Below, one piece after another: positions 23,531-36,300 of a stretch of 64,000 bases of DNA (position 1 is the first letter of the stretch; each line of letters starts with the position of its first letter). This DNA comes from Prosopocoilus inquinatus. Taxonomy: Eukaryota > Arthropoda > Insecta > Coleoptera > Lucanidae. Both the position numbers and the translations under genes were made by a program. Under the pieces are notes generated by a model, which had not been told where the DNA came from, ran no database searches, and saw only the letters and a list, made by a program, of their open reading frames with translations. The stretch is taken from contig CM069877.1 of NCBI GenBank assembly GCA_036172665.1, positions 12,916,501 to 12,980,500 on the forward strand, in the 5' to 3' direction.

Positions 23531-24103
23531 CCATCAATACTCGTTATAGAAGAAGCAGTAGAGCAGAGATAATGTGACGTCACAAAAATAGAATTATATT
23601 CGTCGTAATCCCTTCACTGCTTCGATTCTAGTATGTCAGCTGAAAGCCGAATGTTGAAACATACCTCAGCCAAAAAGCTGAATCCTGAAATATACCTTGG
23701 CCTTTCAGAAGAACCGGAGCACGTTCCAGAAATTAATTACCCCATAATTACATAAGTAAATAAGGCATACCCACTTTAATCATTATTTTCATTATTATCC
23801 TTTTATTATTATTATTATTTTCGCGAAAATTAGCAACCAACAGATGGCGTCCTTAATATTCGATCCATCAAATGCTTTTTGTTAGTTTTATTATTGTCGA
23901 TACGTTATGCTAAAAGTACGGAAGCAACGAAACTTACAAACATTTCAATTTAATGCTTTTTATATGTTAATCAAAAATCATTCCGCGGTCGTTCCTGTGT
24001 TTTCCTTATTACAGGAACCTTCACAAAACTTTCAATAGATGTCAGTCATTCCGTGATTTTCTTAGGATTTTCTAAAATATGCACAGCACAGCACAGAGCT
24101 TTA
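23531..24103. other. Intergenic sequence upstream of a possible small exon
   Basis: AT-rich sequence with ATT microsatellite patches (about 23800) and fragments of the dispersed AATCTTGAAATGTACCTCGG repeat. No convincing gene. Confidence 0.35.
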
Positions 24104-24228
24104 ATGAAGAACAAAGAGATAAAGCAGCGCAACATCAACCCAACACACGAACCTTGTTGTAAACTTAGTGACTTTGTCATCATTAAAACTGCAGACGAGT
24201 TTCAGAGAGTTCAGTTTAAACCCCACAG
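24104..24228 (+). CDS. Possible orphan exon, unrecognised
   Basis: An open frame starts at ATG 24104 (MKNKEIKQRN...) and runs 41 codons plus two bases into a good splice donor (CCCACAG then GTAAAT). The frame stays open upstream to a possible acceptor TTCCTTATTACAG at 24014. The peptide has ordinary composition (two Cys, FVIIKTADEF) and no domain I recognise. No continuing exon on this strand was found, and the sequence lies just beyond the 3' end of GNPAT on the opposite strand. It could be a first exon, a gene fragment or chance. Confidence 0.2.
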
Positions 24229-24265
24229 GTAAATATTATTTGCAAACTAGTTGCAATAGAAAACA

Positions 24266-24271
24266 TTTATT
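24266..24271 (-). terminator. Possible GNPAT polyadenylation signal
   Basis: Minus-strand AATAAA about 100 bases past the GNPAT stop codon. Confidence 0.4.
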
Positions 24272-24373
24272 TCTACAAAAAAAAAAAAAACAAAACAAAA
24301 CAAGAATCAACATCACAATCACTTTGAAAATATGACACACATGAATAAATAATAGTAAGAAAGGTGCGACAAT

Positions 24374-27300
24374 TTACATTTTACTTGGAAGTTGCACGGC
24401 AGAATCCAAGACGTCCAATAATTCTACGGACACTATTGCAGATAAATATTCATCTAAAACAAGAAATCAATGAATATTTTTTTTATAGCAAATCGTTTTT
24501 GATTGCAGTGAAAACCTCGAGCAGCCTTTGTACAGCTGTTTCAGCCCTGTTTGGGACTTCGTCAGCAGATGAGATGAGATGTTCATGAAATTTTTTTAAT
24601 TGAAAAAATAAATAAATAAATCAAACCGAAAGAGAACTTACAGAGTTGAGCTGCCATTGTTGAAGTCGCCTCGTAATTCACCCGATAATCAATACTTTCA
24701 TTCCTAAAACAAAATTTTTAATTTTCCTTTAACCCAACTGTGCAACAGCACGGGGTTCCTCATCAAATTTAATTATCAATTATTTAATTAAGTACCTTCT
24801 GAGACGCTCGACCGCTTTCAATTCCACAAGGCGAAGCAAACAATTCGAGATGGAATCTAAATTAAGCGAGTAAGGGTGGATGAAGGCGACGGTTTTGGCC
24901 GTAAGGGTCTCAATGTGACACTGACTCATCTCCAAGATCGACTTCTCACTGCACTCCTCACTCACAGCTAGCTAAAACACCCAACGGTTTCAAGGAAAAA
25001 AAAAAAAAAAACTCGTCTTTCCGAGGAAACCCCCCCACCTTTTTCAATACTTGGCATAAAATGTAGTACGTAAAAATAAAGGGCTGCGCAAGGTTGCACA
25101 GTAACGTTTGCAGATTTTGGTTTTTTTCAAGTAACGCAACGCTTGACGACGAGTCTTGAAGTTCGATGACTTCCAAGTGTTGCAACTGCCTCAGCGAGTC
25201 ATCAAAATCCTAAAATAAAAAAAAAGAAATCGCATGGGGGAGGATTCAAGTATTAAAAAAAAAATAAATAAATTGTACTTACTGTTTTTTCTCTGTTTGG
25301 AAATAGCACAAACTCTTTGCTAAATAAAGATCTCAAGAAGAGGTATTCCTTGCAGAGTTGCTCTGTAATTAAGAATAGGATGATTTGATTTAATCCCTGA
25401 TTAACTTCAACTGTCTCTATAATTGTGTATAAATTTTGGAATAAATCAACGATTAAAGTTAATGAGAAACAAAACCAAAATTAAATAAATTAAAGTACCT
25501 TTTCCAGTTGCACAATACTGATGGTATTTTAGAACAAAGATAACCAAAGCGGGGTTTATGAAATAATGCAGCGTTGGATTGACGTACAGCTGCAACATAA
25601 CAAGCGGAATGGCTTCGCTCATTGTCTTCTCACTCAACGAATGCCCCTTCAGTTTGGCCACATCGAAACTGCCCAGCGTAATATTGTTTTTAACAAGGAA
25701 GATCTCCTGCCTTCTTTGACCCCCCACCTGCAAGAGATTCTCATGGACCCGCAGGGCCCTAAAAATATCTTCCTCGCATGTGTAGTTGGTTGTTGCCCCG
25801 AACGCTTCGAGCACCCCTCTCAGCCCAACCATTTCTTCTTGTAACGACTCCAGCGTTAAGAAATCAAACGCCCCAACACTCATTATATTATTCGTGTAAA
25901 TCACAGCTATCATATTAAAAGTTGTTATGACGCAGAGCTTCTGCTGGGTGTTCACTATTTCTTGAGCTAAAGTCGAAATGACTTGTCGTTCTGGCTCGGC
26001 CAGCACCTGCAAGTGCTTCGGCTGAACCGAACGCTCCTCGAAGAACCTGCGAGCTGGAATTGCCTGTCCGAAATGCACGTAAACATCCCCGTACTTCTCA
26101 TTCATGAGCTTGAGTGATTTAAAAAACGCCTATAATCAAAACATAAGGCCCAATTTCATAATCTGACTAAAGACTCTTTAAAATAAAAGTCCAAAAAGGA
26201 ACGAAGCGTAGTTATTTACACATTAGATTGTGACATTTATTTTAAAGTCTCCTTTACTTCAATTATGAACGATGAAGTCAAGCGTTTGAAAGCTGAAAGC
26301 ACTTACTGAGGTGCTCTCTTTCGGTTTGGGAACCCCCAGCAATTCGAAGGCAAACAACCGCTCCTCCATCACCCGGTCGTAGCTTATGTTGATGGGAACG
26401 AAGAGTATGTCAGGGACGTCGCCATTGAAAAACGCCTTCAGCACCATGGTTAACAAACCTGAAAGTTTGGGGGAGTGATTAAGTTCTATTGCTTGGAGGG
26501 GGTGATGGGGTGGCAGTACCGAATTTGGGTGGTAAAGACTTGCCGGTTCTGCTTCGGGTGCCCTCGATGAAAAACTCTATGCCCAGGTCTGCCTTCATCA
26601 CCAGCTGATGCACGTATTCACGGAATGTATCCCAATACAAACTGTCATCGTTATACGATCTGCGCATAAAAAAAGCACCTGTGTCCCTTAGCACATTCCC
26701 CATGCCCAACATTCCGTGGAAATCTGTTACGAAATACAATAATTTAGAGGGACGTCATTTCTACTATGCCTTCAAATGAATTCCGGAGAGTAGGACTGCC
26801 AGATTTTTTTGCCATGTTGCAATGTCGCCAATTTGTTGATAAAGTGTAGCCAAAAGACGCCAATTTTTTTCTAAAATCCGTACAACATGTTAGGTCAAAA
26901 GAAAGAATTAGTAAACAATGCATTTTTTTTTCTCCAAAATCGTTTCAAAAAGTCTCGATTCTTTTTTTTTTGGACACGTTCCGATTTTTCAAAGACTCAA
27001 AGAAGTTGGCAACTATACCGGAAGCATCTCAAGTGTGTATTATACCTAAACACGCGAGTTTTGAAATGTACCTCGGCCACGACATTCGAATCTTGAAACG
27101 CACCTCAGCTGCAGCGTACGTACCATACAGGCTGTCCGTGCCACTATGGGGATCTCGCTTATCTTAAGAGATACAAAGTTGGTTAAATTAGGGCAAAGTT
27201 GCGCATTTTCATGCTGAATAATAATTTGAAAAGAAATTTGAAATACCTCCAATGGTTTTGAAAATTTCGCAAAAAAACAAAAAATTCTGATTTTCGTTTT

Positions 27301-30300
27301 TAATTTTTTTACCCTAAACTAATCGTACTAGGCATTTCTAACCCACACATTATTCAAACACTTTTTTATGAGGAATTCGAATATGACATCCCCTTTTCAA
27401 TAATTTTCAAGATGGCGGAGAAACTCCCAGTAACTTCATTTTCTCTTATGGACGCCATTTTGGATTTTAACATTTTCAGATTACGTTTTTTTTTCTCTTT
27501 ACAACGATATATCACTCATGGTGGTCCAATATTACATTTTTGCCAAAAATCCAATTTAACATTTTTTGCGAAGAGTGCTCCGGAAAAACAAAACGTTCTT
27601 TTATACTGAACAAAAGTTTGACAGTTTGATCTTATGTTAAGTCTTATCATTTACGTTTGTACTAAACTAATCGTACTGGAAAGTTTTAAGCCTGCCCTAC
27701 AATGACCCAACCTAACATAAAAATATTTTAAGAATTCGTAAATTCGCATTGGAATAAAAACTTATGGAGCCTGCCCTTTACTATGATAAACCGGCTGATT
27801 TATCGTAAAATAGACTATTTAATTTTTACTTGTGGTTAAATTTTGCTGGGTTTGCGTTACAAAATTTGTGATTCTGATTTTTAAAGCGCGGCGATTCTTA
27901 GGATATCTAGAGAGAGAAAAAAAAAGCAAACGAGCGCGTCGATACTTCTTAAGAAACAAAATTAAAGAAACAAAAAATAAAATTATACACAAAGATTAAT
28001 ACATATATGCCGTAAAACGTCACAAACACTTAACTTTGTGCAAATTTGACATTTCTAGTTTAACTGATTTTCTTACCACGTAAAAATATTACTTCAAAAT
28101 TTAAAAAAAAAATTGTTGCAAATCGTTTTTGATTGCAGTAAATCCTCCGAGCGGCCTCTGTATTAGCCGTCTCAGCCCTATTTGAGGCTTCTTCAGCAGA
28201 AACGTAGCTCGAGAGTTCCACTGCAAACCAATACATTCGCAAATGCGATGTAATAGTAATAAATAGCTAAAACAGCGACATCTTACGATCGCTTTTTGAC
28301 CTAACATTGCATAAGCATAGACAAATTGAAGCCAGTTTGCTACATAATAAGCCCCAATTAGTCCTGAAACAGCTGTACAAAGGCTGCTCGGAGGATTCAC
28401 TGGGATTCATAAACGGTTTGCAACAAAATTTTGTAAAACTTTCATTACGCTTTGACAGCAAGCATGGCCGCCTTGCATGGGATGACTTATTATGTAGCAA
28501 ACTGGCTACAATTTATCAATCCTTATGCAATGTTAGGTTAGGTCAAAAGGTTGTCGCTGTTTCAGCTATTTACTAAAAATTTAGTTTTTTGCTTCTTTTA
28601 AATATTCTGTACTTTTGAGTTTGTTTTTTTTTTTCCTGTGACGTCAATGGTATTTTTTTTTAATCGCAACCAGCCGTAGCCCAAGATTGTGAGGTCACAG
28701 AAAAAAAAAGAAAATGCCAATTTGTGGCGAATAATTAGCTATTTAACTTTTATTTAAACTGTCTTTGTGTAAAACTTAGCCCCGGTATCATAATCGAACT
28801 AAAGGAGACTTTAAAAACAAAGCCTTTAAATTTAAAGTTTCCTTTAGTTCGATTAAGAAACGGCTCTACCTTCGATGTTCCTTACTTTTTATTCACGCTG
28901 TATATTGTTTTAAAATTCAGTAAAACTGAAATGATAACTGATAATGAGACCGAAGCGATTTACTGATGATTGAAATTATTTGAATTTGCATTTGGCTTTT
29001 CCTTATAGTTGTTTGTATGACTGTACCTTGACTGCAGGACAATTATTGCTATAAGACTAATAATAAATAATAATACAGCAAAAGCTAAAGTTATGTAATG
29101 GCTGAAAAACTGGGCCTAAGTGCTTGAGATCTTTTAATTTCACTTTATTAGTTTTTATCTATTCTTATTATTGTTATAACATATTCATTCACATTATTTA
29201 TACTTATTTTTTTCATAGAAATTTTAACTTTTTTGACATTTCATTGAAATTTCTTTCTTTCTAGTTAATATGAAATTTCTTTGCATTTTTTGTTGAAACG
29301 TTTCACTTTAAAGATAATGAAATTTCCACGTTTCTTTAAAAAAAAAATTTCTTTTTTTGAAATTTCCACATCCCTACTTAGATCCTAACGGGATATGCAG
29401 CACTCGTTGACCGTGGAACCCAATGTCATGCCCAGGGGCGTACACGCAGTAAGGGGTTATAGGGGTTAAAACACCCTCCAAATCAACCGAGTATTACCAG
29501 TTTATTCATATGAAAAATTGCAACATTTCCGAAATAAATGGCTCATTATGTATATTGTTACAGCCGTCACGCGCAAACAGATCTATTTTTAGCATCAGTA
29601 CGCCACCTTGCGTCACAGAACATGACTGGAGACTACTCAATCATTCTAGTATGTTGGAGCAACAGAGGGCTCTGCTATATAAGCCGTAGATCCGTCAGGA
29701 GTGATAGTTATTAAGATAGCCAGCGAAGGGTCCGTACCTCGAATAAATAGAAAGTACATTTTGTAAAAGTGTTATTTGATAGAGAAGCTCATTACTACTG
29801 TGTTGTTAATTGTGTAAATCGACAGCTTATAATTAAAGTGTTCTGAAATTTAACGACTATAATTTGTGAACCCCCAAATTCGTAACAATATTTTATACGG
29901 TAGATAAAAATTATTTTAGTTTTGTTCATTTGTAAACCCTTCCCATTCACTGATCCTGCGTACGCCACTGGTCATACCTGTGAAAACTGAATTAAATCTG
30001 AGAGGCTCTAGTCATAACTGAAAAATAGGAGTTTACATAAAAAATTTACTTCGACTGTTTAATTAACAACACGATTTTGCACAACTTTTACCTTTGCAAC
30101 TTTTTTCTAAAATCAAAAATAACCGAGCATCTAACGAAATTATGAAAAATCAGTGTTTTCGAAATATCTAGCCAGCCATGAACTTCAAGTAAGAAACAAA
30201 AGCTGCATTAAAGTGACCATCTAAAACACCTACATGTTGAAACACGTTGAAAAAACTCACCCTGTATACTAATGGAGTTATCCTCCAATATTTTCAAAAA

Positions 30301-33300
30301 AATAACGTGATGCCTGTTGTAGACAACCGTTGTAAGGCAGCGTTGTTTTTCGAATTGTAATTAATTATTCAGCAATTTGGCAGTTTTTTGGAGCGATAAA
30401 AAATACTCCTATTAAGTCCCAATTTTTCGGACGTGTCCCGATTTTTCATAGACAGCATCCCGATGTGGTCCTGATTTACGAAACTTAGAAGTTGGCAATT
30501 CCTACCCGAAATATACCAAGCTTGATTATATCCGAACACGAATCTTGAAATGTACCTCGCCCACGGCATTCGAATCTTGAAATTCACCTTAGACACAGCA
30601 TAAGCGCCATACTAATAGCATTATCTGTGACTACTTTCAGAGAAGTGAAGTGATGTCAACGTTGAACGTTGCCTTTTGAATTGTAACCACTTGTGGTTAC
30701 AATAAAAAAAATTGGTTTAATTGGATGGGCCCCCTGACAGTGTTAATCCAGGGCCCAAAAAGTTAAAGGTCCACCGTTGCCGTAGTAGAAATGTGAGAGA
30801 GAAGAAATTGTGTTTCAGTATAAGTAAAAGTGAAAAATCGCCTCTTAAAAGTCGTTAATTACCATTTTGAAGAAAGAAAAATTGCAGGAAACTGTAATTG
30901 TCTCCTATTTTTTGCTTTCACGTATAAATCGCCTCTTTTAAAAACTGATTCGCATTAAAAAAGTCGTATTTCTTCAATAAAAAATATAGCAGAAAGGAAC
31001 AAAAGAAATATAAAGCGAATAACAAAGAAACACGAAGAATAAGGTAGACCAAATCGCCCATTAGGGATATCAAAAATCAGAACAAGTTAAAAAAAAACAA
31101 AAATGACACTTCTAAAAAAATTCCAAACAAAGAGAAACGAAAGAAACAGCAAGAAAATACAACTCTTGAAGTAAACCAAAAAAAAAAAAAAAACAAAAGA
31201 AGATTGACAGCACCAAGATGAACGAAAAACAACAATATTCGTAGAAATTTTTATTTTCTAAACCAATAAGTCAATAATACGATAAAAAACAAAACAGGAA
31301 AGAAATGAATGATGAAATACAGTGCGTAAAACAAAAGATCACAACTGAGATTGACACGAAACAAATGAAATTCGACAAGAAAGACAAAAGAACACGACGA
31401 CAAAATGAACAAAAAAAAAACAAACGAATCTCTAGACGAAAAAAAAATGAAAATTTTTTAATTTCTAAACAAATAAGTCAATAATACGATGAAAAAAAAG
31501 AACAAATAAGAAGTGAACGATAAAATACGGTGCGTAAAACAAAAGAAGATCGCAACTGAGATGGACAAAAAACAACTATAAAAACAATGAACTATAAAAA
31601 GGCGTCAATAAAATGCGAAAAATCAATTTTACAAGAAAAATACACAGTACGAGAAAATAAGGAACAGAAAAAAACAAAAGAACGACTAAAATGAACAAAA
31701 ATCAAATGAAATTTCAGACGAAAAAAATACTAGTAGCAAACAAAAGACAATTGTAAAAAAGCGTGTATCAAAAATAAAATCAATTTGATAAAAATAAACA
31801 AAAGAGAATTACGAAAGCATAAAACGAATTTAAAAAAAAACAAAGAAGTATCACGGTACTAAGGTGGACGAACAAAAAAAAGCGAAAATCGACGAAAGTT
31901 TTCACAAAGAAAGAAGACTTGTAGGATACGACAGAGATACGAAAAAGAAAGAAAAATGCGAAAAAGAGAAGAAAAAACAAAAGAAAAGTGGATAGACAAT
32001 AAAATAAATAAATAAACGGAAAACCTGTGATTCTCCGCCCAAAAACTGATAGGAAACAAAAGGGCAAAATGAAACAAACGAACCGTGAATGAAATGCAAA
32101 ACATCAATTCCAAAAACAAATTAAAAAAAAAAAAACTAAAGAGTAAGAAAAATACATATAAATTAAACAAAAAAGAAAAGAAAATTAAACTAGAAGTATT
32201 AGGTGTGTTCGTTTTACTTTCGACTCAGATCAGTAAATATCAGAAGTGAGGTGAGTTTTGTTGAGTAAAAACGTTCTAAAAAAACAAGTTAGTTTCAATG
32301 ACGTTGCGCAAAGGTCAAACGAGACATTCGGCCATTACATACACATGCATTCTAACCTAAATCCCTGTTTGATTGATTCGAAGGTGGCTCACATAATCTC
32401 ACCAACCAGCGTGCAAAAAAAACATACAAATTTTCAAGGTTACTGAATTCCGCCTGAGTTACTCTGAGTTTTGCGGTAAAAAGAACACACCTATTGACTT
32501 TATTTAAAACCTACAAATTAAAGTGGCGTTGACAGTTATTATTGACCGCATTGTAACCAGTATTTAAATTTAAAAAAAACTGGTCAAGCAGGCTGTGGAA
32601 AAATTCACAAACAAGGTCTTAGATAATTTCGTACTTTTAGCAAAGACATAAACGCCCGTATTATGGTAATTCGTTAAATATGCTATTTCAGTCAAGCTAA
32701 ATGTAAACATAACTTTAAAATAGGTTCCCAAAAATTAATATGTGCTCATTTATAAAATAAAATAAAGGAAAGGTAATGGAAAACGTGATTATTCAATAGC
32801 AAATTTTGACGTTACATTTGATAGCTTCTCGGTCTAACCCCCTTATTCTATAACTTCTAACGACATCGTTAGATAACGAAAATCGTTAAGTGATATTTTC
32901 TGACCAATAAATGCATAGAAATGCATTGTATCTAAGATCTGATTGGTCAAAATACGTCACTTAACGATTTTCGTTGTTTAACGATGTCGTTACGAATTAT
33001 AGAATAGAGGGGATAGCCTATTTGAATAGATTTTTATTTAGACACTCGTTATATTTTTTCTTTGCATCGACTCTGCGGTTTCAATTATTGGTCGGTGCTG
33101 AAAGAACGGCAACCCTGGATTAGAGTAGGCAGTGATTTCAGTATTTTTTCTCCTAAAAGTTTGTAGCACTGAAATTATACAAATGTCAAATTGTGATTCT
33201 TCGTATTTTCAAATTCTAAAATTTATAACACTATTTTCATTATTGAAAGTTATTTTCGGGTTGGTAGATTAAAGACTAGTTTTTCCATTCGAGAGGGTAG

Positions 33301-36300
33301 TTTAATTCGACGCAAACTAGAATATAAAATCGAACAGAAAAATCAAATACTACAAAAATCGAATAATGTAAACCAGCCTTAAGAAAATGGACCGTAACAG
33401 TTATTCCACCGATCACCCCAGTTAGAGAAGGTCGAGTCCAAGTAAATTTTTGGGTATACTGTCCCCTCCACAAAAATCGCAACTTTCCTTCTCAACTTTC
33501 AGATGTCGCTCTAAAAATTTATTTTATTTAGGAAAGCGCGGGATATTTGAATTGGTAAATTTAAGAAAACGTGGGATATTCGAATTCGTTGTAAAATAGT
33601 TACGTGACATAATTTAACACGTACGCATTTTGAAAAATATGGAAATAAATTTAAAAAAATGATTTTTTTCTTCATTTTACTTTGTCTAACACAATTGTCA
33701 AAATGAAGGTATGTCGCAAACTCAATAAGCTTTCCACAATACTTCTACGCTTCTGTTCCGCCAAAAGTTGTAAACACTTTCATATTTTCTAAAATTATTT
33801 GAATTGGGAAAATGACACACTTACAACTTGCTTCTTGCTTAATTGGAAATCGACGTATTTGACCTTTTTTTTTGACAGGCGATGTGAAACGCAACAGCAA
33901 AACCGAACGATAACTAACATTTGGAACGAACTCCAATAACCATAAACGTGACAAACAGAAATCTTGAAGAAATTCCGCAAATAAAACTTTTTAATGATAA
34001 CATTTTCACCGGTTTTGACATTTTCAAAACAAGCGTCGCTTGGCAACGAACTACAGGAAATGATCTTAGCGCCTCCTGCGACTGGAATAAAAACTAATTT
34101 TATAAACATAACGAAAATAAAGTTACTAGAATTTCTTGATATGGCTAGCGTCATCTGAAAGTTGAGAAATGAACTTTACTTTTTCCTTGTCTCTCACACC
34201 CCCTAACCCATACTTTCAAGTGATACAGAGTTTCCTATTGAGTCGGACAGGGGTGAGTTATTCCTCTTTTCCCCTCTTTTTCTTTTGTTAAGTGTCGCCA
34301 ACTTTATAAAAAAAATCACCTTTTGCTTTAATCCGGAATTCATTTGAAGGAGACATGGTATTTTAGCAAAAAGTCAATCGATAAGTAACGAGTGTTCAAT
34401 TAAAAAAACGATCTAGATAGCCATGAATTTATTCTGAACGTCTAGCGTAGGGTTCTTCATACGACTAGCGTGAAGCGTCACTTGCATTTCTAACCTCACT
34501 TTAACACAACGAAGACATTCAAAAAGAAACTTTTATTATAGAATGTTTATATTCAGTATAAATATTAGAAAAAAAATTGCAGAAGCAGCTTTCAAGTTTT
34601 GTTGGTTAGGTTTAAGCGTCAACTTGTCAAACTTGAAATTCAAATGAAGTTACTTGCGACATGCGTTCCCGACAACAAAAGCCTGCTACAGCCTACTTGA
34701 CCGTTTTTTTTATTGAACGCTCGTTATAATAGTGTTATTTCTTTTAATGCAAAAAAAAAAAATTATCGACTGACCTAATTTTTAAAATAATTATTTTCTT
34801 TCTATAAATCTTAAAATAATTATTTTCTTTCAATAAATTCATTGGTCAAACGAGCTTTGTCATTGGTCAATATCGGCCAGCTACCAATGACAAAGCTCGT
34901 TTTTGCCGCCAAAATTTCAAAGTACTTCGAATTAAATTTTAAAAAAAGGAAAAACAGAGTGTAGTGTTCGATTACTTACCCATACCAGCAGCGATTGCCG
35001 GAATCTCAACGTCATAATGAAAACAAATGTACGACATCAATATAAAATCTGCGTAACTTCTATGACTAGGAAGATATATCACAGGGGCTTTACCCATATT
35101 GGACTTTAACTGAAATAAATTACATATTGTCAAATAGATACATAATCGCCCGTATGCTATATCCATTTACGTTAAACATAACATGCTGTTATATTTTTTT
35201 TTTAAATAGAAATTCATATTTCAAAAAAATATCAAAATTCAAAAGCGACGCGTTTTTTATTTGCTCAATGAACTGAACGTCTCTCCCTCCCCTCGCGATC
35301 GCGCTTGTAATTTTTTTAATTGAATTTAAGTGGGGGATTTACAGAGCCTTTTTTCAGCTTTCCAACGCCGTTTACCAAAAAACAATCGGCGAATGCGTTC
35401 TTGAGTTACAATCAAAATTCAAAAGCGACGCGTTTTTTATTTGTTCAATTAACTGAACGTTTCTCCCTCCCCTCGCGATAGCGCTTGTAATTTTTGAATT
35501 CAATTTAAGCACGGGATTTACTGAGCTTTTTCTCAGCTTTTCAACGCCTTTCACCAAAAAACAAACGACAAGTGCAGAAGGGAAAGAGGTTGGACTTTCC
35601 AAACAAATTCCAACTTCATAGGACAGGGTGGGCACTGCCCACTTTGTTCACCCCGACCAGCCGCCACTGACCTTTACCCGGGGACGTAATGCCCCACAGA
35701 CCCCAACAAAAATTAAAGTAGCTTCTATTTTTATTTAGTAGCAGATAAAACGTTCATGCGCTGTCTACCTTTCGTGAAAACTACAACTAACATCCTATGT
35801 TAAAATTAGACATTTTGGTGCAACCCATTTTTTAATATTTAATGTGAAATAAAATTTGTGGTCAGCCGGGCACTACCTCACCTTGTGTGTCACGAATTTG
35901 TGATTGTGTATGATGGTTGGTACATAATAATGCGTGTGTTTGGGTGACGATAATTTTGAAAAAGCTGTATTGCGGTGGTACAACGCAGTTAAAAATCATG
36001 CAGAAAGGCGATGTGCAGTCATTGTCAAGTGAAAATTTATAAAATCTACGCTTCAGACTAATTAGACTAATTGATTTTTTAGAATTTCCAGTACTTGCAA
36101 TTTTACCCAATTAAGTACTTTTTAAGTAAAATTTTAATTTTTTTTGTTAATTTGTAATGTAAATTGTTTCTTGATGTCATTAAATATAGTTGTTTGTGAA
36201 CTTTTCAATAAAATATGCAAATTATGCAATACGTCTACATTTTTCAAGGGCTTTTGCATTAATACAGAATTTTATCCACCGAACATAAAATATTTGCAAA

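Noticed and set aside
31780..32170. Phe-rich minus-strand frames that look like membrane proteins
   Set aside because: Complement of an A-rich degenerate repeat; composition alone explains the hydrophobicity.
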